Shown here piece after piece: positions 35,387 through 46,489 of a DNA stretch of 64,000 nt (its first letter is position 1; every line of letters starts with the position of its first letter). The DNA lies in assembly GCA_037447655.1 (NCBI GenBank), contig JBBHKE010001153.1:39521-103520 (forward strand). Reading direction: 5' to 3'. Below the pieces are notes generated by a model, which was given only the letters and a program-made list of their open reading frames with translations, searched no databases and had not been told where the DNA came from. The stretch is from Zygnema cylindricum. Taxonomy: Eukaryota; Streptophyta; Zygnematophyceae; Zygnematales; Zygnemataceae. The position numbers were made by a program, and so were the translations under genes.

Positions 35387-35938
35387 ACTCTTAAACACTT
35401 AATATCACCTAAAAAATAAGAAGTAGGAGCAGCCGAAACAAGGAAAATGGCAACCCAAGCAAATGAGGAAGAAGTAGCGATAGTGTTGTTGCCATTATCA
35501 CAAATACATTTATATAATAGACGAAATGCAAATGAAAATGATTTTGCGCGGTAATAATGGAGGGATTTGCCATTTTAAATTTTTCGTTTAAAATCCAAAA
35601 TTTGAATTTTAGCACGGCTTTCAATTTAAAAATATTTCAATACGCGGGAAATATAAGCGGGATCTCGTAAAAATTTGCTTCAAAATTGCCAAAATATTTC
35701 AAAACTTACGTCGTCGGTGTAATGGTCATAGCGCCATGGAAACACCTCCAGTTTACAAGTTGTACGGCAAAAGGATGATTGGAAAAAATGCGGCGTCGTT
35801 ACCTCGGCAATCGGTTGTTCTAACGTCATCTGTGAAACGCGACCAACTTTGGGAATGCGTGGATGATTAAAATGCCACGTGTTTTCGGCAATAGCCAATG
35901 ATAATCTTACGACGGCGCATGATCAGCTTTCGTCGCTG

Positions 35939-38890
35939 GATTACCGCCAATTAGAATTAACATGTATCCTAATATGTGTTTTTTGGTCGTTTTACGTTCA
36001 ATTAGAATTAACATGATACTAATAATAGGTTGGTTTGACGTTTGATCTAAGTAAACGCATCCTTATTAGTCTTAAGTCCCAATATTACAATGCATTGATT
36101 CTAATAGAGCAACCCACCGGGCACCTTATTAAGATCAAGGGTCCTCATTTAACGTCACACAACGTTCGTTCTCTCCGCGAACGACAAGGAAATGAAAATC
36201 AATCACTGAGTTCAATGTACGTTATGTGGAACAAAACTATCACATATAATACCTCCCGTTATAGTTTTGTTCATTGTACAATACAAATCTAACTGAATGG
36301 ACACATTGAAATTGTACGGTTTCATAGCGTTGTAACATAACTGCGTTTTACAGCCCAATGCATAGAGTCGACTATACGACGTGACAATGAACGTTTCGCA
36401 TACGTTATACTCGCACCTATTATACTGTAATCATATTCACCGCGTGCGAAACAAACGCTTATTAGAGTCACGAATGAACTTAAGTGAAAGTACACATACC
36501 CGTACATTTCGACAATTTATAATCATACCTATTTTAGTGTATAATTATGCACGGTGTAATGATTGTATATTCGCATACCCAAAATAGAATTATGGATTTT
36601 TACAGGGGACGGACGCCACGTCGTACGGAATGTCAGATTTTGTACTTCTACCTATTTTACCGTATAAGCTACGACGACGGATCATGTATACCCAAATCAG
36701 CGTTATGGAGAAATTACAATTAAATATTTTTTTGAAAATGGTATTGATACACAAATTAGAGTACATGACACTAATTCATTATATACACTAATAATTTCTA
36801 TACGCTAATAACGATTCACGGTGTAGTGTTTATTGACATTTTTCACTTTTTTTTGTAACTTTCAGTTTTAGATATTTAGTTTTGCTTAGCTTTACGCTTG
36901 AATTATGTAGCGATTTCATCTCTTACCTGTAGTGGCCGTTGATAAAATTTCAGCTCAATCATGCGTTGGACCTAGATGACTTTACCATTATGATTTCTGG
37001 AAATAAAATCTTTTTCTTACCTGCCTTAAAAAAAAAAAGGAAAAATGAAATTAAGCAATGTTTCTAAATGTTTATCAATGCTGCTCGAGGAAGGGGGTAG
37101 CAGATTCCTACGGAAGTTAATATTTACAACCAAAAGTATTGTTTCCCAAACGCAATGTTGTTCGCTGTCGCTGTACATACTTGCCTTCACACGTGACAGT
37201 TAATGTATTTGGTACACGTGTCTGCGGCCTATTAAGTCCTCACCTGGACTGAAGAATACAAATGTTTTTCGTTGACTCAACAAACCGTCGTTTCGAAATT
37301 AATTCAGGCTTTCCAAGATTTGTTATAGCCAATGTAGTCCTATTATTCCCCTGAAAATTTTAGAAGTTGTCTTGGAAAATTATGCAAAAAATCTTTTTTT
37401 CTGCCCGAGAACTATTCACCCTCAAATCGCACTAGCGCAGACTGTCGGTTGCCGAATCTCTATTAATATCCAAAAATGAATTGTACGGATTAGAATAATA
37501 ATAACAAAAATACCGTACTGTATCGAAATGATTGTTATAGTACCAATTGTCAAACAGTCAACAGATGAGAAACTCAAAATGTCGAAGCTTTAGGACAAGA
37601 AAACGTTCTGACAGCCCACAAAATGCCAAAATGGGCGACAATAGGCGGGCAAATCGTACAAATTTTAATGATGAGAATATCCCTCTTCACCAATTGCCAT
37701 TCTGTACTTTTAGGGTTATAAATTGCATTCATTTCGGATGCAAAATAATCTTGCGGTGATACTTCATTGCGAAATGCGAACAGATTAAAATCCGTACAAG
37801 AAAATGTTTCGTACATTTAGCTTTTACGAAAAAGCGTAACAAGATATGCTTAACGCTGACGTCACGACAGCAAAACAGATTCCAATCTGTTCGCAATGGA
37901 GTATCGCCCTTATGGCGATTTCCGTTATGAACCTATTGATATTGGTTTTTTGTCGTATATGCGGCTTTTACGATAAATTTACTGGTCGATGTTTCTGATT
38001 GAGAGAAAACTTGCTCACGTGTTGGCTAACTATTTGCGGAAATGGAGATATCTACGTTCCAAAATAAAAAAATTGTCCTAAAACCTGAAAATAAAATGCG
38101 ATTTTGTGTGAATATCAAGGCTATATGCCAACATTTAAGCAATATTGTTAATAAAATCCGAAACCATAACAAATTTTGACAGCTGAACGAACGGTCAGAT
38201 TTAACAGATAAAGACAACGGACGTGAAAGTGTAACGATCATCGTACAGCTCCACTTTCACTAAGTTCCACGGTAAAAAACATTTTCAGAAAGTCAAGTGC
38301 GAAAACTCCGCTGCAATTTGATTGGCTGCGTCTCTCCCTGCTTTTATTGCTTTGAAAGTTTGAAGTCTTCAACTAACGTACTGTACGGTAATTACAGATG
38401 CGCAAAATAATGCAATTATAACCACAGCATTGGCCGCTGGTCGTTTGTACGGACAGTCGTACAAAGAACGAGAATCAGGGGAAGTAACGTGAAAATAGCC
38501 GCTGTTACTATCGGCCGCCAAGCGATTAACTCTTAATATCGACTTTAAAAACTAATGGTAACGCTACAGTACAGTACTGTCGCACACAGTTACCGCGGTA
38601 ATCCTTTTTTTTGTTAAAACAATTTAGCCGCTGCCCTAACTGCCCGACAAGAAAAATAAAATGCCGCAAAACAGATTGTCCGCGCCACTCCTTTGCTAAC
38701 CCCTACACCTTTTTCTGCTCCCAAGGAAATTTTCTGCTCTTTTTCGGGTTTCCTGTTTTTTCGACTTCCATTTTTGTTTTTTTCGGTCGTCCTTTATTTT
38801 TTCTTGAAGGCGCACTCTGCTGTACGTTATGTACGAAAACTGTCGATATTGTAGTTACTAATGATATCTTTTCGGTAATTGTATTTATTC
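35939..38890. other. Intergenic; one TA-target element end at 36823
   Basis: AT-rich DNA with short ORFs lacking recognisable domains. ACGCTAATAACGATTCACGG leading to GGTG|TA (ends at 36823) is a right terminus of the TA-target family; its left end was not found. GTAC-rich stretches occur from about 37140. No gene recognised. Confidence 0.5.
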
Positions 38891-39343
38891 CATAGTTCAA
38901 AAGTAGGCGTTTTTTGCTAGGCCTTTTGTAGGCCGCCTTTAGCGTAAGTTGTGTTACGGGTTCCATGTGATCTTCTTAGATCGCTACTTTCATCAGCGAC
39001 CGTCAGATCGTCCGAATCTGACGATAGTCCCATCGTAAGTTGTGTTATGGGCTTTTCATGTGATCTTTTTAGATTGTTAATTTCATCAACGACCGTCAGA
39101 TCTTCCGTATCTGACGGTTTAAATAAAAAGTCACTCAAAACTCACAGAAAAAGATTTTTTTGTCCGATTTTTTTTTCAAATTTATACATGACGTTTAATT
39201 CTCTATCGATCCATGTACAACTCAACCCTGTTACTATTTTATTTCATTTTGCGGCCAATACAATATGGGTCTTAAGGCCATATTGTATGTTTTGCATACA
39301 ATAGGCATATTGTATGGGCGTACGGTCACCCTCTTTTGAACTG
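38891..39343. mobile_element. hAT-like non-autonomous element, CATAGTTC family
   Basis: Begins CATAGTTCAAAAGTAGGCG and ends CTCTTTTGAACTG. Its 8-bp duplication ATTTATTC lies at 38883-38890; the right copy is split as ATTTA (39344-39348) and TTC (40132-40134) by a Harbinger-like insertion into the TTA within it. The interior matches the copy at 61203-61660 in inverted orientation, including ATCTGACGGT and the GTAAGTTGTGTTA blocks. Confidence 0.9.
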
Positions 39344-39348
39344 ATTTA

Positions 39349-40128
39349 GGGTGTGTCCCCATGTGCATAAGTAAGGGTTTTTTCCTGTCGTTTTGTCGTA
39401 AAACTTAGCGCCGTACTGCCTAAGTTGCAACCGTACGAAGGAATCACAAAGTTGTAGAGTACAATTTGCGTCATCCCTGAACTTAGGATGTACGAAAAGT
39501 TGTCGTCTTGTGCTTTTCGACCCACTTCGACGACAAAAAACGTCATCTTCAACCTTATCTTTAAAACACATGCGCGATGTGATTTAAAATTGGGTTTTTT
39601 CGATTGACAAATAGGAACTTATTTTTGCGCGTGCCGTAAACTTCAACAAAAATCCTACGATTTCCAAGGACAAAGAAAAGTACATAGTTCGCTATGTTTT
39701 GTCCGTTTGCGTTTTAATACGACAAAGATAAGTACACAATTTGTTTGGATTTGTCCGTTTTCCTCTAGTACGGATTTTTTTTTTTGCAGGGGTCTTTAAA
39801 TTCCGATGCCATTTCACGTCGACCGGACAGGAGACGCGAAGGCAAAGCGCCTCATCTTCGACCGTGAAATTGCACAGGCTGGAAGGCGGTACGTCTACAA
39901 TGTCACGGTAAGACATGCGACGTCACACGCAGGTACAAAAAATATCGTGCGACCACAGATTGTCGACGTTGACAACCGTCACAGGTATTGTCGACGTATA
40001 CAATCGTCACAAGCGTAAGTTACGATTTCGTCATTACAGACATAGGGACACTTGAAAACCGGGTCCGGCGGATCCGCGCTAAAATACAAAGTAATTTCGC
40101 TAAGTTACAAGTACATGGGGACACACCC
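39349..40128. mobile_element. Harbinger/Tourist-like element, TCCCCATG end family
   Basis: Ends GGGTGTGTCCCCATGTGC and GTACATGGGGACACACCC, with TTA on both sides (39346-39348 and 40129-40131). It is 780 bp, non-coding. It inserted into the right target duplication of the neighbouring hAT-like element, so it is younger. Homologous to 57242-58022 in inverted orientation. Confidence 0.95.
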
Positions 40129-40301
40129 TTATTCGCAGTGCTGTCCGTACAACGGCTGAACTGGGGTTAGTACGATTCGCAGCAATTTCAGGATAAATAA
40201 ATCGTTTAATCAACCTATAATAAACGACAAATTTGTATTTGTACATTAACAAAAAACGAAAGTGGTGCAGAAAATAAACTATATAACGTACATAAAATTT
40301 A

Positions 40302-40519
40302 CACCGCCAATCGTTATTAGCGTTGTGTACGCTAATTCCGTCCCGCTTTTTTCCTTTTTTATTCTCAAAATAGAATTATCCACACTATTTAAAAAATCAC
40401 CCAATTCTCAATTAGAATAGACGATTTCTTCGAAAATTTCCAAATTCCCAATTAGCGTAAACCACGCTAGTTATTCGTATACGCTAAAAAAACTTACACG
40501 CTAATAACGATTGGCGGTG
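40302..40519. mobile_element. TA-target MITE, short derivative of the long class
   Basis: Ends CACCGCCAATCGTTATTAGCG and its complement (ATAACGATTGGCGGTG), TA at 40300-40301 and 40520-40521. It is 218 bp. Its ends are nearly identical to those of the 541-bp copy at 58664-59204, suggesting an internal deletion derivative. Confidence 0.9.
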
Positions 40520-40521
40520 TA

Positions 40522-41809
40522 CTGTACTCTGCAGATGAGATACGGGAAGTCACATGTTTATTTTTATTTTCTAATTAGTACCTACAATATTTGAGCCACA
40601 TATACCTTCAAATCTCACGGTTATTTAAAAATTACTCCCAATTATTTTTTATATTTTTAGGAAATGACTGAGGACAAAGACGAATTTAATAGGGACACGA
40701 ATCCAGCTAAGGGCATATCTTTGTCGATACGCCAGAAGTACTACACATGGCCACTAACCGACAAACGGCCACAAATTGACTGCTACAACTCATGCCGCCT
40801 ATTTTCAACCGACATCACCTTCTTCGAGTTAGCAGTTAGGAATTTAGTCGGCCGCGAAAAACTTCCACTTTAGTTCCGGTAACTTCCATAACTTAAAATG
40901 GTTGACTCTAACGCGATTCGCTTATACCCTTGCCGTACCCTCTCAAGAGTGGAATGTTATATATTATTTTATAAAAGCGATTGGTGCATAACATATCGGG
41001 AGTGCGAAAAGTGCGGAAATTTTTTCTAGAGCACAAAATATGCGAATTAGGAAAGCGAAAACGGACGGCTCCGATCGCTTCTAGAATTATTTAGAGAAGA
41101 ACTGCAAATTCGCCGTTAGATTTCGGACGAACTGCCGTTCGGAACGCATGCCCCCAATCGCCGTTCATAATTTTGCAGTACTGTAGATAAAAAAAATGAC
41201 GCGACTGTACTGCCCGACGGCCGTCCCATTCACTGTCAAAAAATATCCAGATCTCGAAAAAGATACGTGGCAGTCTGGAATTGCGTGACCTTATCAAATT
41301 TGTTCGCATCCAGAAGATTTCCTAGTTTCAACTTTCAAGGCCAGGGACACGGATTTGTAGTAACGTGTTTGATGTCTAAATTCAAACTTCCAATAAAAAA
41401 TACACGCTAGTTACAGTGACAGCTGTACGGTATACGAACAATGCTGCACGCTGCCGTAGAAACGACAATTCACCAATCATTATCATTAGGACAAATTCTG
41501 GTCGGAAACATATTTCAATCCGTTACGCTGTTGAGAAACTCTTAAAGTTGAGCGTCCCATGGAGAAAGGTACGCAGATATTATGTCGCTTTCCTAAAAGT
41601 TAAAATGTACAACAGCGTAACTCGATGACCCGACGCAAGTTTCCCCTTAACATGAATAAAATTGTCGGTGTGAGAATTTACGATTTTTTAATGCCTAATC
41701 CGACAGGTACCCCATTGAATACCAGGGTCCTCGCCCGCCCATCCACACTGTTACCCGCTTCGAACATAGTACACTAAACGACAAAATAGGGATCAAATTC
41801 TGTACAAAA
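40522..41809. other. Intergenic, upstream of the PEPKR2-like kinase
   Basis: An open stretch at 40664-40873 preceded by TTTATATTTTTAG might be an exon relic, but no family is recognised. The rest lacks recognisable features; it would contain the kinase promoter. I cannot point to a convincing TATA box. Confidence 0.4.
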
Positions 41810-41959
41810 AGTGCAGCACATTAACGACTCGTCTTTTGTCGCCTTGCGAATCGCCGTACATACGAGCACTGTCGCTTTCTCCTGGCTCGTCTATTTGCCC
41901 TCCCCTTCTTATAGCAACCCGCCAAACTTCCATCCACCGTCTATCCGTCTCCCCACTCC

Positions 41960-42073
41960 TTCCCTCCCTCTCTTGGTTCCTATTCCATTCTCTCCCTCTC
42001 CCTCTCCCTCTCTCCCTCTCCCTCTCCCTCTCCCTCTCCCTCTCCTCCCTCTCTCTCCCCCTCTCCCTCTCAC
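41960..42073 (+). promoter_or_regulatory. CT-rich 5' leader of the kinase gene
   Basis: A nearly pure pyrimidine tract of CTCTCC-type units immediately before the chosen ATG (42075). Pyrimidine-rich tracts are common in plant 5' leaders and core promoters. The reading frame stays open upstream to 41811, which would add 88 Pro/Leu/Ser residues; the compositional break at the ATG makes this a leader rather than protein. Confidence 0.6.
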
Positions 42074-42074
42074 A

Positions 42075-45000
42075 ATGAAGGGCATTTTCAAAGGATGGAA
42101 AGGCCGCAAAGGAGCTACACCTTCCAATGACCTCTCCTCTCCTCTCTCCTCTCTCTCTCCCTCTCTCTCCCCCTCCATCGCTTCCTCCCCCTCCCGGGAC
42201 CCTTACCCACAACACTCCACCCCGGAACCTTCCCAGAAAGTCTCCCACCGTCGCCGGTCCGTGGAACTTCCTACTCCTGATCCCTCCTCTTCCCAGGAAG
42301 CTTCCTGGAACCTCACCGGCACTGCCACTCCCTCCCTCTCCTCCAAATCCTCCCGAAGACGCTCCGTGGAGGAGAGGAGGGAAGCCATGTCCGACCTTCC
42401 CCAACAGTTTCCCCCCAACGAGTTTTGGAAAGCTGAGCTGTCCAAATCTCGGACCAGGAAGGTGGAAAACTCCCAAGAAAATTGCCACGTGGCAGAACCC
42501 CATTCGCGGCAGGAGTCGGAAACGCAGAGCCAGAGCGGCGGCCAGGTGAAACCAACAGCGGGGAAGAAACAGCAGCCGGACAGGAGAGGCTCCGCTAGAC
42601 GACAAAATGACAGCTGGTCTGACGCCAGCACGTGGGAGGGAGGCGGGGGGCAGCTGTCGCGAAACGATTCGTCGACCACGTGTACCTCCGAAAGCGACGC
42701 CGACTGCACTCTCGCCTCCGACCTCGCTTCCCCCCTTTTCTCCTCCCATGGAAACTACGCTAGCAGACAAAAAAGTACTCGGATGGGGCCCTCTCCTTCT
42801 TCTTCGCTGACGTCATCATCTTCTCCTTTGGGAGCTTCCCCGGGATTTCAGGGGAGCTCGTCGAGGCAGTCGGGGAAAACCCCCATTGGTTCGCTTATGG
42901 GTTCAGGAGGAGGTGGAGGGAGAGAGGGAGAAGGAGGGGCTCCTTCTCCTCTTAGACCCACTTCGGGATTACAGAGAACTACCAGTTCTATGGCGCAGTT
43001 ACAGTCACAGTTTCCGTTTTCGGGGAGAGGAGAGGGGAGGGAGGCGCTGCACGAGGCGATTAAGGAGGAAATGACAATGGACTACGAGAGGGGTAGAGAG
43101 AGGGAGAGAGAGAGGGAGAGCGAGAGGCAGAGAGGAGGGAGAGAGAGGAGGAAGTCGGTGGAGGTGAGAGGGGGAGACAGGAGGGAGGAGAGGCCGAGGG
43201 AGAGGAGAAGGAGTGTGGAGGTAGGGAGAGAACCGAATGGACCCGATTCTATAATGGAGAAGGAGAGATATGAGGGTGAGAAGGGAGAGAGAGAGAGAAG
43301 CGAAAAAGGCCCGATGAGTCGCGAAGAGGTCGCCCGGCTGGTTCTGAATATGGGGAAGAAGGGAGAGGGAGAGAAGGGAGAGAGAGGAGAGGAGGGAGAG
43401 GGAGGAGGAGACAGATTCTGGGAAGCTCCTGGAAAACAGCCTTCGTTTTTGGCGAGGGAGAGACCTTTGGGGGGGGGACTACGAAGCGGACTCTCCAGGA
43501 CGCAATCTGACGTCAGCCGTTTTTTTAACGGAAAGTCGGCACATGGAACGGGCGACCTCTCCGTAATTTCCGAATTACAGAAAGTTAAACTGAACGCTAG
43601 TCCTGATTCGATCCTCACTCACTCCGAAGAACTGTCTCGCGTCTCTTTCGAACACGAAGTAGAGAGACTCCGACTGAGGGAGAGGGAGAGGGAGAGAGGG
43701 AGAGAGAGAGACGGGGAGAAGGTGGAGAAGTCGACAGAGAGGACGATGCGAGAGGGGAAACACACGGGATCGGGAACAGAAACTGACAGTTCCATGTCGT
43801 CCCGTAAAACCTCCGGAGCCGCGGCGGCCGCCGCCCTCATGGGTCACCAGCATCACGAGGAAATGCGTACGGAAAAGTCCTGGACCCAGAGTATTGCGGC
43901 GCTGACTGCCACGTCATCACCCAATGCCACGTCATCACCCAATGCCACGTCAGCCTCCTCGACACCTACTACGCGGCAGCGGAGTCACCAACGGAGAGGT
44001 AGCGTGGACCTTTTGCTTAGTACCGCTTCTAAATTGCAGCACGCGAATCTGGCGTCGCATTCGCACAAGGAATCATCGTCGCAGCCTGCGACGAGACGTG
44101 ACAGACGTCGCAGTCTGGAAGCGGGCGACGGGAGTCACAAGGAGTCCAAAGGGAGAACCGCCGCTGCGGGAAGGTCTCCTTGGGAAGTGGCAGAAAAAAC
44201 GGGCAGCCAAAAAGAATCGAAAGTCAACGCTAAATTGATCAGCCAATTGTCTAACGCCCTTTTGGAGAACGAAAAAAACAAAGCGGGACACCATAGGAGA
44301 CAGTCGTCGGACTTAAGGGCGCTAGCGACAAAATCCGCCGCCGCGGAATTCCACTCTGCGGTTCAAGCGGCGGCTTTGGCGGCGGCTGCGAACAAGGGTT
44401 CTCTGGGGCGGGCAGACTCGAAAACTTTTTTGAGCGGGCAGCAGCCCGTGTTGAAGCGGCCATTGGCGGACGTCCGTACGAAATATGCGGTCAGCGGATC
44501 CGAGGAGCTTGGCCGTGGTCGGTTTGGCGTTATTCGGATCTGCGTATGTCGCGCCACGGGAGAGCGGCTGGCCTGCAAAAGTATTTCCAAGGCGAAATTG
44601 AAGGTGAGAAAACGACAATTTTTTTTTATTATTTATTTCGGAAAGTCGGATTGAGAGGGAATGCATCTAGGCCGTCCGATTTTGTTTTCACGTTTTTAGG
44701 ATTGTGTGTTTGTTTGTTTTGTACCGATTTTGCGTGACTTGAAACGAGATTTTTTTGTTATTTTTTTGGCTTTGGACCGTGGGATTGGTTAAGCATGTAT
44801 TCAGGCGTCCGAATTTATTTCAAAGTCTTTTGAGTTTTTTTCTGTTTGTTTTTTTATTTCTTTGGGTCAATGTTTGTGACATGGTGGTGACGGGTGGTGG
44901 CCATGCAGAGATGGCAAGATGTGGAGGACGTGCGAACGGAAGTTACCGCCATGGAAATGCTTCGAAACCATGCACATGTGGTGCAGTTGAGAGACTGCTT

Positions 45001-46489
45001 TGAGGATGCACAGGTGGGACTTGACTGGCTTCTTGTGGGGCTATATTGGGGGTGAGGAGAGGGACGGTATTCGTAGTACTCGCTCCCTTAGAAGCGGTAG
45101 CCAAGCTCTATTTTTTCATGATCTGGATTTTCAACTGTGATGAGTTAACTGTCAGATTGGAGAGTCAAATACGGAAAACGAAAATAATAGTGAATGAACC
45201 GAAAAACATAGCACGGTTTAGAAATGGAGAAAAGCATGTTGTGTGACAGATGCAAATTACAATTTGCGATAAGGTCTGAGTTATGAACTCGATATGAAGA
45301 ACATGAAAAAAAGAGCACTCACTTTGATTTGTCTTCGGCGGTCATAATATTAATGCATTGATAAAATGGACATTGGATACCAGATTCTAGATTTGAACAA
45401 TGATAGTAGAAGACCTAAACACCATTGATCGAGTTGAGTCTCACTGGTGGTGTTCTTGTCCTGGTCACTTCTTTTTTGCAGCACGTCCATTTAGTAATGG
45501 AGTTATGTGAAGGTGGGGAACTTTTTGACCGCATCAAATCAAAACGACGGTACTCGGAAGGCAAAGCCGCGACTGTAATTCGCACATTAATTAGTGTGGT
45601 GCACCTTTGCCACTCCCTTGGAATAATGCATCGGGACCTCAAACCTGAAAATATCCTACTAACGAAACGGGACGACGATATGCTCGTCAAAGTGATCGAT
45701 TTTGGTGTCTCGACATTTTTTAAACCAGGTATTTTTATCTTATTCATAGACAATTTCACTTATTAAAGCGGCTTTTTGTGGGAAATGCCATCCTCGGTTT
45801 AGAGAACATACCTTCCACACCATACATTGTGGCAACCTAAACATGCAAAATCCTTTAGTACCATATAATGTAGCATTTCTAAACATACAACCAGAGAACA
45901 TCCTATGGTCTAATAGAGTGCTAAAGCGTAGTGGTGTAGGTTGTCATAGTATGTCGATAACTATTGTTCTTAAACAATACTATTGTTTTCACATTATTAA
46001 CCTAAGCTTATTTTTTTTCCGAATAACACAAATTCATTCAACCTAAAACCTGCTCTAGAGGCCTTTTTAGTCAGCATTATGAACCGCTGCATGGTCTTGT
46101 AAGGTCTTCTAACTCGCAGCAAAATCTGACTTCCAATGAACGTTGGCTGGTGGGTCCTTTCTTTAGGAAAACCGCTAACTGACATCGTTGGTACGCCGAA
46201 TTATTTGGCGCCAGAAGTACTTGAAGGACGGTACGGACCGCAAGGCGACGTATGGAGTTCGGGAGTTGTACTTTACATTCTACTTTCCGGCGGGCCGCCG
46301 TTTTGGGCGATAAACCAAAACGACGGGGCGCTTGAATTGATTCGCGGAAAGCCGTTGGATTTGAACGGCGGGATATGGGATTCTATTTCACCGCCGGCGA
46401 AGAATCTTGTCCGTCGGATGCTGACGCTCGATCCACAGCAGCGCATAAAGCCAGAGGAGGTACTTCAGCATCCGTGGATTATGGGCTGA
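42075..46489 (+). CDS. PEPKR2-like (CDPK-related) Ser/Thr kinase with long N-terminal extension
   Basis: Four exons, 42075-44603, 44909-45013, 45482-45728 and 46167-46489, all GT-AG and in frame, giving 1067 aa. Residues 1-800 are disordered, Ser/Arg/Glu-rich, with seven RRxS sites (Ser at about 62, 97, 361, 380, 643, 680, 744), long purine-coded Arg/Glu runs and an Ala-rich stretch. The kinase domain follows: glycine loop GRGRFG (813), Lys 835 in LACK, Glu 854 in [15 protein letters not shown] (His 928), DFG (Asp 951), APE (975-977), and the ending [12 protein letters not shown]. All catalytic residues are present. It stops two residues after HPWI, so no autoinhibitory or EF-hand region follows, as in PEPC-kinase-related kinases rather than CDPKs. 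The short [19 protein letters not shown] stretch is characteristic of the PEPKR2 group. Probably cytoplasmic or nuclear; the substrate is unknown. The roughly 800-residue extension is unusual. Start chosen at the first ATG after the CT tract (CACAATGAAGGGC). Confidence 0.9.

Larger units (their letters stand above)
29160..35938 (-). mobile_element. pogo/Tc1-mariner-type autonomous transposon, about 6.8 kb
   Basis: A minus-strand transposase gene (30201-35386) and a second ORF (32589-33929) are framed by arrays of GTCGTCGCT/AGCGACGAC words, dense at 29160-29850, 32160-32350, 34110-34710 and 35895-35938, and absent elsewhere in the window. Proposed ends: CAGCGACGAAGC at 29160 and GCTTTCGTCGCTG ending at 35938, a short imperfect inverted terminus. 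I could not confirm a TA target duplication, so the ends may be off by tens of bases. The repeats are probably subterminal binding sites for the transposase. The open transposase suggests a recent, perhaps still active insertion. Confidence 0.75.

Noticed and set aside
41811-42074. 88-residue N-terminal extension of the kinase frame
   Set aside because: It is Pro/Leu/Ser encoded by a CT-rich tract; the sequence changes character at ATG 42075, so this is more likely 5' leader.
41793-42770. 325-aa antisense frame opposite kinase exon 1
   Set aside because: Product of the low-complexity CT/GA composition of the coding exon; no domain seen, and the sense strand is clearly coding.
43082-43618. 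178-aa antisense frame opposite kinase exon 1
   Set aside because: Ser/Leu/Pro translation of the complement of the GAGAGG tracts, with no independent support.
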